Shown here piece by piece: positions 1 to 5,535 of a DNA stretch of 5,535 nt. The stretch is from contig SLGA01000090.1 in assembly GCA_007123985.1 (NCBI GenBank), positions 1 to 5,535 of the forward strand. The letters are read 5' to 3'. Within the stretch, counting starts at the first letter, position 1. Every line of letters starts with the position of its first letter. The DNA is from Balneolaceae bacterium. GTDB lineage: Bacteria; Bacteroidota; Rhodothermia; Balneolales; Balneolaceae. The position numbers were made by a program, and so were the translations under genes. The notes beneath the pieces were generated by a model. That model saw only the letters and a list, made by a program, of their open reading frames with translations. It was not told where the DNA came from and searched no databases.

Positions 1-810
1 AGTGCATGTGGTAAAGCTCTTGGTGCAATCCCAGAAACAACAGTTGGTTACGAGCTGAGATATAACAACTCACTGAAATCTGCTACCTCAGAAGACAGTT
101 TCGTTAAGTTTATTCTTGAAGGCCAGCCCGAACCGCCTCTCTACTTCGCAAGAATGAAGAGAGACAACAAAATCGGTCCCGCATTGATTGGAGGCCTGCC
201 GCAGCCAAAAAGACTGACAACCAAAGAGCTGAAAGGTCTTGCAAATAAGGATAACAGTGTTCTGCTGGATACACGAGAGAGAAATGAGTACGCAGCAGGC
301 CATATTCCCGGTTCGTTGTTATCTCCGCTCAATAAGCAGTTTAATACGGTTGCAGGATCATACATCACAGAAGATGAAGATATCTACCTGGTTGTAAATG
401 GCCATCAGTTGGAAGAAGCTGTGCTGGATCTTTACAGAATTGGCCTCGACAAAGTTGCAGGATATGTAACTCCACGAGATCTGCTTATTTACAAAGAGCA
501 GGGTGGACAGTTCGATACCCTTGAAACCGTAACCTTCGAAGGTATCCATGAACTCAAAGAGAATGAAGCTGTTCTTGATGTAAGAAAAGGTTCTGAGTAT
601 GAAGAAGCCCACGTTGAAGGGGCTCTGAACATTGCTCACACCCGATTACTCCCAAGAAAAGAAGAATTACCAAGAGATAAGAAGTTGTATGTTCATTGTC
701 AGTCAGGCGGCCGATCAGCCGTGGCATCAGCCCTTCTAAAGAGAGCCGGGTTTGATGTGGCTCTGGTTGAAGATGAATTTGCAAACTATAAAAACCTTCA
801 AACAGCATAA
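1..810 (+). CDS. CstB-like persulfide dioxygenase with tandem rhodanese domains (5'-truncated by window edge)
   Basis: The reading frame is open from base 1 to the TAA at 808-810, giving 269 codons; the start lies upstream. The first codons read SACGKALGAIPETTVGYE, which resembles the end of the metallo-beta-lactamase domain of persulfide dioxygenases, just after the last metal-ligand motif (HGAGSACG in relatives). FILEGQPEPPLYFARMKRDN (about 112-171) is the usual bridge to the rhodanese part. Rhodanese domain 1 (about 214-474) keeps LLDTRERNEYAAGHIPGS, but its active-site position reads VVNGHQ with no cysteine. Rhodanese domain 2 (about 520-800) has LDVRKGSEYEEAHVEGA and a complete loop C-Q-S-G-G-R-S, with the cysteine codon at 697-699. 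This order (dioxygenase, dead rhodanese, live rhodanese) matches Staphylococcus CstB, which oxidises low-molecular-weight persulfides to sulfite and yields thiosulfate. The protein is probably cytoplasmic. About 190-200 N-terminal residues, with most metal ligands, are not visible. The ATG at 154 is internal and is not the start. Confidence 0.9.
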   Translation, partial: SACGKALGAIPETTVGYELRYNNSLKSATSEDSFVKFILEGQPEPPLYFARMKRDNKIGPALIGGLPQPKRLTTKELKGLANKDNSVLLDTRERNEYAAGHIPGSLLSPLNKQFNTVAGSYITEDEDIYLVVNGHQLEEAVLDLYRIGLDKVAGYVTPRDLLIYKEQGGQFDTLETVTFEGIHELKENEAVLDVRKGSEYEEAHVEGALNIAHTRLLPRKEELPRDKKLYVHCQSGGRSAVASALLKRAGFDVALVEDEFANYKNLQTA

Positions 811-827
811 TCCCGATTAATAAAATT

Positions 828-858
828 AGTGCCGGCAATGTGAAAGTTGCCGGTTACT
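828..858 (+). terminator. Probable intrinsic terminator after the persulfide dioxygenase gene
   Basis: A perfect 7-bp stem, CCGGCAA (832-838) with TTGCCGG (847-853), encloses the 8-base loop TGTGAAAG. The stem extends by a G-T pair (831/854) and then, past a bulged T at 855, by AGT (828-830) with ACT (856-858). It begins 18 bases after the stop codon. The downstream T run is poor (TTTACAC), so termination may be partial and some transcripts may read into the SulP gene. The hairpin is seen directly; its role is inferred. Confidence 0.6.
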
Positions 859-864
859 TTACAC

Positions 865-936
865 GGAAACCAGGCTGATGGCATGTTTCCCAAATCTTGC
901 AAAGAAACAGAACTTGAATGTTACACTGTTTCGCAA
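865..936 (+). promoter_or_regulatory. Alternating GAAAC/GTTTC inverted repeats in front of the SulP gene (possible operator or leader fold)
   Basis: Two inverted repeats with the same core lie side by side. The first is GGAAAC (865-870) with GTTTCC (885-890), spacer 14. The second is GAAACAG (904-910) with CTGTTTC (926-932), spacer 15, extendable by TTGC (897-900) with GCAA (933-936) across an AAA bulge. The GAAAC/GTTTC cores start at 866, 885, 904 and 928, so the first three are 19 bases apart. The inner arms TGTTTC (884-889) and GAAACA (904-909) can also pair, which would exclude the two outer hairpins. There is also an 11-base direct repeat with one mismatch, TGTTTCCCAAA (884-894) and TGTTTCGCAAA (927-937). 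No T run follows, so this is not an ordinary terminator. A regulator-binding site or a switchable RNA leader are both possible, and chance cannot be excluded. Confidence 0.35.
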
Positions 937-994
937 ACATCTTTCCTAAAACAAACATAAAGAAGAGAACAGGTATTCTGTTCAGGCAGAACCA

Positions 995-2716
995 TTGAAT
1001 CCTTTAAAACATCATATCAACCAGGCCTTTCCACTTCTGCAGGATGTGGCAACCTACAGCAGGGAAAAATTTAAGGGCGATTTGAGTGCCGGGCTAACCG
1101 TTGGGATAATGCTGATACCGCAGGGGATGGCATATGCACTTATTGCAGGTCTCCCGCCTCAATACGGACTTTATGCATCTGTGGTTCCGTTGTTGATATA
1201 TGCTTTTCTCGGAACGTCTAAGCACCTTGGTATTGGGCCGGTAGCTCTGATTGCTCTTCTGGTAGCTTCTGCTGTTGCACCTATTGCTGAAACACCGGAT
1301 GAATATATTGCACTTAGCATTTTACTGGCTCTGATGGTTGGCGTTATGCAGCTGTTGTTTGGCTTGATGAGAATGGGTTTCATGGTAAACCTGCTATCGC
1401 ACCCTGTACTTTCCGGTTTCGTTTCAGCTGCGGCAATCATTATAGGGTTGAGTCAGCTTCACCATATTTTAGGAGTGAATTCTGTTACCGGTGGTCTTCA
1501 TGAAATAGTGTACGGAATAACCATTCAGCTCGCTAATGTGCAGGTTTTTACACTTGCAACAGGTGTGGCTGCAATTGCACTGATCATCTTCGCAAAAAAG
1601 AAATTTCCCTCACTTCCAGGCCCTGTTTTGGCAGTGGTTGCAGGTATTGTATTTATCTATGCAAGCAACCTTCATGAGTCGGGTGTGGCAATTGTAGGAG
1701 AAATTTCGCGCGGCTTGCCCGCCTTTGTGATGCCGGCCATAGAGTGGGCAACCATTATGCAGTTACTGCCAATGGCTGTAGCGATTGCATTGGTGGCATT
1801 CATGGAATCGATTGCAGTGGCAAAAGCGGTTCAGCAAAAATCGAAAGAGTATAAAATTGATTCAAACAAAGAGCTTATTGCACTGGGTGCTGCAAATATT
1901 GGCGGTTCACTATTCCAGTCGTTCCCGGTTACGGGCAGCTTTTCAAGAACAGCAATTAATTTTGAAACAGGTGCAAAAACAGGCTTAGCAGGTATTTTCA
2001 GTGCACTCGTTGTTGCTCTCACCTTGCTTTTCTTAACGCCACTTTTCTATTACCTGCCCAATGCGGTTTTGGGTGCTATCATTATTGTAGCTGTATTTGG
2101 TCTCATTGATTACAAAGAGTTTAAAAGGCTATGGAAGGTTGGCCATTACGACCGGTATATGCTGCTTGCTACATTTTCGGGCACACTTTTCATTGGGATT
2201 AAAGAGGGAATTTTACTTGGAGTAACACTCTCGGTGATCATGTTGTTGTACCGTTCAGCAAGGCCAAACCATGCAGTGATCGGTAAAATTCCGGGTACAT
2301 CTGTGTACAGAAGCATCAACCGGTATGAAACAGAAGAAAACCCGAATGTGGTGGTATTTCGGTTTGATGCACCACTGCATTTTGCCAATGCAGAATACTT
2401 CAGAGAAAAAGTAAATGAACTGATCACAGATAGACCACAAACCACTTGCATGGTGCTTGATCTGAACGGGGTAAATGAGATTGATTCAACAGGACTGGAT
2501 GAACTGCTGGAAACTATGAAGGATCTCAGTGAGAAAAATATCACTGTAAAGCTTGCAGAGGTAAAAGCCTCGGTACGCGATATGTTAAAAACAAGTTCGG
2601 AAACCGACAGTGACTGGACTTTTTATATGAGAATAGAAGATGCCGTTTTGGCATTTAGTGATAGTGAAAAAGAGGAAGAAGAGACAGAATACACAATTCA
2701 TCTCGATACGAAATAA
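995..2716 (+). CDS. SulP-family inorganic anion transporter with C-terminal STAS domain
   Basis: A 573-residue inner-membrane carrier of the SulP/SLC26 family, whose members move sulfate, bicarbonate or related anions, usually with H+ or Na+ or by exchange. Visible landmarks are the entry segment GDLSAGLTVGIMLIPQGMAY, the signature PPQYGLYASVVP (54-65), GTSKHLGIGPVA (73-84), FMESIAVAKA with E271, and the GSLFQSFPVTGSFSRTAIN stretch (304-322). Many hydrophobic segments fill residues 27-430, as expected for a 14-helix fold. The STAS domain covers about 442-560 and has the IDSTGLDEL loop (496-504); an acidic tail follows. The start is TTG at 995: the frame is open back to a TAA at 947-949 with no ATG, and this start leaves a family-typical N-terminus. 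Ribosome-binding signal is weak (AGG at 984-986). It leads the transporter operon, 14 bases before the next gene. Sulfate, sulfite or bicarbonate are candidate substrates; the persulfide dioxygenase neighbour favours a sulfur anion. Confidence 0.93.
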   Translation: MNPLKHHINQAFPLLQDVATYSREKFKGDLSAGLTVGIMLIPQGMAYALIAGLPPQYGLYASVVPLLIYAFLGTSKHLGIGPVALIALLVASAVAPIAETPDEYIALSILLALMVGVMQLLFGLMRMGFMVNLLSHPVLSGFVSAAAIIIGLSQLHHILGVNSVTGGLHEIVYGITIQLANVQVFTLATGVAAIALIIFAKKKFPSLPGPVLAVVAGIVFIYASNLHESGVAIVGEISRGLPAFVMPAIEWATIMQLLPMAVAIALVAFMESIAVAKAVQQKSKEYKIDSNKELIALGAANIGGSLFQSFPVTGSFSRTAINFETGAKTGLAGIFSALVVALTLLFLTPLFYYLPNAVLGAIIIVAVFGLIDYKEFKRLWKVGHYDRYMLLATFSGTLFIGIKEGILLGVTLSVIMLLYRSARPNHAVIGKIPGTSVYRSINRYETEENPNVVVFRFDAPLHFANAEYFREKVNELITDRPQTTCMVLDLNGVNEIDSTGLDELLETMKDLSEKNITVKLAEVKASVRDMLKTSSETDSDWTFYMRIEDAVLAFSDSEKEEEETEYTIHLDTK

Positions 2717-2720
2717 GGAG
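2715..2720 (+). promoter_or_regulatory. Shine-Dalgarno site of the SLC13-type permease gene
   Basis: AAGGAG overlaps the TAA stop of the SulP gene (2714-2716) and ends 10 bases before the ATG at 2731. It is the only clear ribosome-binding site in the window. It supports the ATG at 2731 as the start, and its overlap with the upstream stop suggests translational coupling. Confidence 0.7.
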
Positions 2721-2730
2721 AATTTATCTG

Positions 2731-4524
2731 ATGGAAACAGAAATTATCATTGTACTGGCAATTATGGCCTTTACCATCTTCATGCTGGTAACAGAAAAGG
2801 TTCGAATTGATGTAACCGCCATTATTACGATGCTTGCACTGAGTTGGAGCGGTATTTTAACCAGTAACGAGGCGCTTTCAGGATTTTCAAGTAACGCAGT
2901 TGTTGCTATGATTGCTGTAATGATTCTGGGAGAAGGAGTTGCCCGAACCGGCATGATGTCGCGATTCTCAAAATGGCTTCTCAAACGGGTTGGTACCAAA
3001 AAATCAACGGTACTCGGGTCATTGTCACTATCTGTGGGTACCCTGTCCGGGGTGATTCAAAACATTGGCGCGGCAGCACTATTTCTGCCAAGCATTATCG
3101 ATATCGCAAGAAGAATTAAGGTTTCAGCATCCGAGCTTATTATGCCCATTGGGTTTATGGCCATTATCGGTGGTACGTTAACCATGGTGGGTTCTGGCCA
3201 TTTGATTTTAACAAACGATCTACTTGAAGCCGCAAACCTTGAACCGTATGGTCTTTTTGCCGTTACTCCTGTTGGAGTAGCTCTGCTTATTGCCGCGATT
3301 ATTTTCTTTCTCTTTTTCGGAAAAATATTTTTACCACAGGGATCTGCCGACGGTAAACTGGAACCAACTGAGCAGGAAAAAGTAATCGAAGCGTTTAATC
3401 TGAAGAAAGATATACGCTATTTCCGCATTGGTAAAGGAAGCGCAATAATCAATCAAACCGTTGAAGAATCGGGTATATGGCACAAGTACGATATCAACAT
3501 CCTTGCATTGTCTCATGATAAACATGCAGACTATGCGCCCTGGAGAGAAACAGAGTTTAATGAAGGCCAGATTATGGCGCTCTACGGTGACCAGGAAAGA
3601 GTACAACGGTTTTCGGAAGATTATCAGCTCGAAACAGCTTCAACACATCCAATGTTTGAAAATCTTGATGATCCCGAAGAGTCCGGATTTGTTGAGGTGA
3701 TTGTACCGCCAAGATCGGAGCTGGTTGGCCAGAGTATTCGACAGTTTTCCATGAGAAAACGGTATGCTGTAGAGCCCATTATGCTTTTTAGCGATGGTCA
3801 GCGGGTGGAAGGAGATTTCTCTGATCACAAAATCAAAACGGGTGATACGTTTATCATTTACGGCCCCTGGAACCACATTAAACGCCTGCAAAGTACCGAT
3901 CCGTTTGTGGTAGCCACTCCGTTTTCTGTTGAGGAAAAGCATCCTTCTAAAACCTGGCAGGCAGCGGGAAGTTTTCTGCTCGCGATTGTTTTGGCGATGT
4001 CCGGTTTTTCCATTTCCATTTCGTTTTTAACCGGCGCCATCGTTATGATTCTTACAAAAGTGATGAGTATTCAGGATGCCTATAAAGCGATCGAATGGAA
4101 AGTGGTATTTTTACTTGTTGGGTTGATTCCACTTGGAATTGCGATGCAAAACAGTGGCACAGCCGAATTCTTAGCCGAAAGTGTAATGAGTATTGTTGAC
4201 GGAAGCCACCTGTTGGTTCTTCTTTTTACGGTCGCTTTGCTTTCAACAGGCTTTTCACTGGTGATGTCGAATGTGGGGGCTGTAGTGGTACTGGCTCCTC
4301 TTGTGGTAAGTATAGGGTTAATTGCAGGGGTTGATCCCCGGCCACTGGTTCTACTTGCAGCTGTAAATGCAGGAAACTCGTTCATTCTGCCTACTCATCA
4401 GGTAAATGCCCTCATGATGACTGCAGGGGGATATAAAACCAGAGACTATTTCAAAGCGGGTGGCGGAATGACTATCGTGTTCCTTTTTGTATCTGTGTTC
4501 TTTTTCTATTACACGTTCTTTTAA
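2731..4524 (+). CDS. SLC13/DASS-type anion permease with two internal TrkA-C (RCK_C) domains
   Basis: A 597-residue inner-membrane permease of the divalent anion:sodium symporter/ion transporter superfamily, whose relatives carry sulfate, dicarboxylates or similar anions. The first membrane half (about 1-200) contains EGVARTG (68-74), a helix-break segment GVIQNIGAAALFLP (107-120) and GGTLTMVGSGHLILTND (about 149-163). Two soluble beta-rich TrkA-C modules follow, at about 231-300 (FRIGKGSAIINQ...) and 319-387 (GFVEVIVPPRSELVGQSI...); such modules bind small ligands or ions and probably gate transport from the cytoplasm. The second half (about 407-597) carries IPLGIAMQNSGTA (466-478), VMSNVGAVVVLAP (511-523) and NSFILPTHQVNALM (549-562), matching the family's second repeat. 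The usual N-N-T and G-T-x-x-N type motifs read QNIG and GSGH here, which I believe is a subfamily trait rather than damage. Length is normal for TrkA-C-bearing members. Substrate is unknown; a sulfur oxyanion is a contextual guess. Confidence 0.9.
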   Translation: METEIIIVLAIMAFTIFMLVTEKVRIDVTAIITMLALSWSGILTSNEALSGFSSNAVVAMIAVMILGEGVARTGMMSRFSKWLLKRVGTKKSTVLGSLSLSVGTLSGVIQNIGAAALFLPSIIDIARRIKVSASELIMPIGFMAIIGGTLTMVGSGHLILTNDLLEAANLEPYGLFAVTPVGVALLIAAIIFFLFFGKIFLPQGSADGKLEPTEQEKVIEAFNLKKDIRYFRIGKGSAIINQTVEESGIWHKYDINILALSHDKHADYAPWRETEFNEGQIMALYGDQERVQRFSEDYQLETASTHPMFENLDDPEESGFVEVIVPPRSELVGQSIRQFSMRKRYAVEPIMLFSDGQRVEGDFSDHKIKTGDTFIIYGPWNHIKRLQSTDPFVVATPFSVEEKHPSKTWQAAGSFLLAIVLAMSGFSISISFLTGAIVMILTKVMSIQDAYKAIEWKVVFLLVGLIPLGIAMQNSGTAEFLAESVMSIVDGSHLLVLLFTVALLSTGFSLVMSNVGAVVVLAPLVVSIGLIAGVDPRPLVLLAAVNAGNSFILPTHQVNALMMTAGGYKTRDYFKAGGGMTIVFLFVSVFFFYYTFF

Positions 4525-4533
4525 AATTTGATA

Positions 4534-5535
4534 ATGGCTACAACCAAAAAAACCGGAATAAAAGAAAACTGGAAACAGTTCTCGCTGCTTGTTCTGATCA
4601 ATGCTTTTGTAGGTGGTATGGTAGGCCTCGAGCGCACCATACTTCCCGAAATTGCTGAAACAGAATTTGGAATTGCGGCCCGGTCTGCTGTCTTTTCGTT
4701 CATCATCGTTTTTGGGATAACGAAAGCAATCTCAAATTACTTTGCCGGACGGTTTTCTCAGAAATTTGGCCGCAAAAATATGCTGATAATCGGCTGGATT
4801 ATTGGTATACCGGTTCCATTTATTCTGATGTTTGCCGATAGCTGGAACTGGGTTATAGTGGCTAATGTGTTTCTTGGTATTAATCAGGGTTTGGCATGGT
4901 CGGCCAATGTGATTATGAAGATCGATATAGCCGGTGAAAAAGACCGTGGCCTTGCAATGGGCCTGAATGAATTTGCCGGTTACCTGGCCGTAGGTGTGGT
5001 TGCCTTTTTAACCGGTTGGATAGCCTCAGAGTATGGTTTACGGCCGTATCCGTTTTATCTGGGAATTGTTTTGGCGATATCGGGTCTGCTGCTCTCAATT
5101 TTCTTTGTGAAGGATACATATGCGTGGGTAAAACTGGAAGCAAAAACCACAAAAAGAAAACAAAGCAGTGAGAGCCTGTTCTGGAAAACATCGTGGAAAG
5201 ACAGGAATCTTTTTGCAGTTACACAATCGGGCCTTGTAACAAACTTTAAGGATGGTATGGCCTGGGGTGTATTTCCACTGTTTTTGGTTGCCTCCGGTTT
5301 GAGCCTTGCACAAACAGGAATTGTTGTGGCAATTTACCCTGTATTTTGGGGCACATTTCAGGTTATAACCGGTAAATTGTCGGATTACAGCGGCCGTAAA
5401 CAGATGCTGGTTGTAGGTATGCTTGTGCAGGCAGCAAGTTTGTTGATTTTTCCGATTATTACAGAATTTTATCACTATGTTGCAGTTGCTTCACTGCTCG
5501 GAATTGGAACCGCAATGGTTTATCCAACGTTTTTA
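4534..5535 (+). CDS. Major facilitator superfamily (MFS) transporter (3' end beyond window)
   Basis: The frame opens with ATG at 4534 (MATTKKTGIKENWKQFSLLV) and stays open for 334 codons to the window edge. MFS members usually have about 400 residues and 12 helices, so roughly nine or ten helices are visible. Motif A appears twice, once per half, as expected: GRFSQKFGRKNM (72-83) in the loop after helix 2, and GKLSDYSGRKQM (280-291) in the equivalent place of the second half. Helix 1 holds NAFVGGMVGLERTILPEIAE. A charged stretch, DRGLAMGLNEFAGYLAVG (137-154), precedes and enters helix 5. A long basic cytoplasmic loop (about 193-226) joins the halves. The gene starts 9 bases after the preceding stop, with no Shine-Dalgarno sequence (AATTTGATA before the ATG), so it is probably translated by coupling or leaderless-style initiation. 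Substrate cannot be told from the sequence; export of a sulfur compound or another anion is a contextual inference. Confidence 0.88.
   Translation, partial: MATTKKTGIKENWKQFSLLVLINAFVGGMVGLERTILPEIAETEFGIAARSAVFSFIIVFGITKAISNYFAGRFSQKFGRKNMLIIGWIIGIPVPFILMFADSWNWVIVANVFLGINQGLAWSANVIMKIDIAGEKDRGLAMGLNEFAGYLAVGVVAFLTGWIASEYGLRPYPFYLGIVLAISGLLLSIFFVKDTYAWVKLEAKTTKRKQSSESLFWKTSWKDRNLFAVTQSGLVTNFKDGMAWGVFPLFLVASGLSLAQTGIVVAIYPVFWGTFQVITGKLSDYSGRKQMLVVGMLVQAASLLIFPIITEFYHYVAVASLLGIGTAMVYPTFL

Noticed and set aside
154..810. A free-standing 218-residue rhodanese protein starting at the ATG at 154
   Set aside because: The frame is open to base 1 and the upstream codons encode the conserved end of the persulfide dioxygenase metallo-beta-lactamase domain, so this ATG is internal.
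897..927. A sigma-70-like promoter, TTGCAA (897-902) with TACACT (922-927)
   Set aside because: Each box matches only four of six consensus bases and the spacing is 19; the organism may use a different consensus, and no TAnnTTTG-type box was found in the gap.
904..940. The second inverted repeat as an intrinsic terminator
   Set aside because: The stem is A/T-rich and no T run follows it, so it lacks the features of a Rho-independent terminator.
4080..4385. A minus-strand 101-residue open frame, and similar minus-strand frames across the window
   Set aside because: They lie wholly opposite well-supported membrane protein genes, show no recognisable domain, and have low-complexity Ser/Thr-rich composition typical of antisense frames.
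5095..5475. A minus-strand 126-residue Cys/His-rich open frame
   Set aside because: It is opposite the MFS gene, whose plus-strand frame is continuous and carries the second motif A in this region; the Cys/His richness is a by-product of the complementary codons.

Overview
The window carries four protein-coding genes, all on the + strand. Three are compactly spaced membrane transporter genes, and they lie downstream of the 3' part of a sulfur-oxidation enzyme gene. Base composition is moderate. Ribosome-binding sites are mostly weak or absent: only one gene has a clear Shine-Dalgarno sequence, and one start is TTG. Protein style and gene arrangement suggest a Gram-negative bacterium of the Bacteroidota/Balneolota/Rhodothermota kind. 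That placement is an impression, because no marker gene is present.

Layout: (1) 1-810 is the C-terminal part of a CstB-like persulfide dioxygenase/rhodanese fusion: the end of the metallo-beta-lactamase fold, a rhodanese domain without its cysteine, then a rhodanese domain with an intact C-Q-S-G-G-R-S loop. (2) 811-994 is a 184-base gap. It holds a probable terminator hairpin (828-858) and, between it and the next gene, four alternating GAAAC/GTTTC arms (865-932) that could be an operator or a folded leader. (3) 995-2716 is a SulP-family anion transporter with a C-terminal STAS domain. (4) 2731-4524 is an SLC13/DASS-type permease with two TrkA-C (RCK_C) domains between its membrane halves. 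(5) 4534-5535 is a major facilitator superfamily transporter that runs off the window.

The last three genes are separated by 14 and 9 bases and almost certainly form one transcription unit. My reading is that this is a sulfur oxyanion module. Persulfide dioxygenases make sulfite, the rhodanese domain can move sulfane sulfur to give thiosulfate, and SulP and SLC13 proteins are known carriers of sulfate-like anions. The transporters could therefore export or import sulfite, sulfate or thiosulfate. The substrates are inferred from family and context and are not shown by the sequence. I see no mobile element, CRISPR array, tRNA or rRNA. The families are individually known; the less ordinary parts are the combination and the structured leader before the SulP gene.
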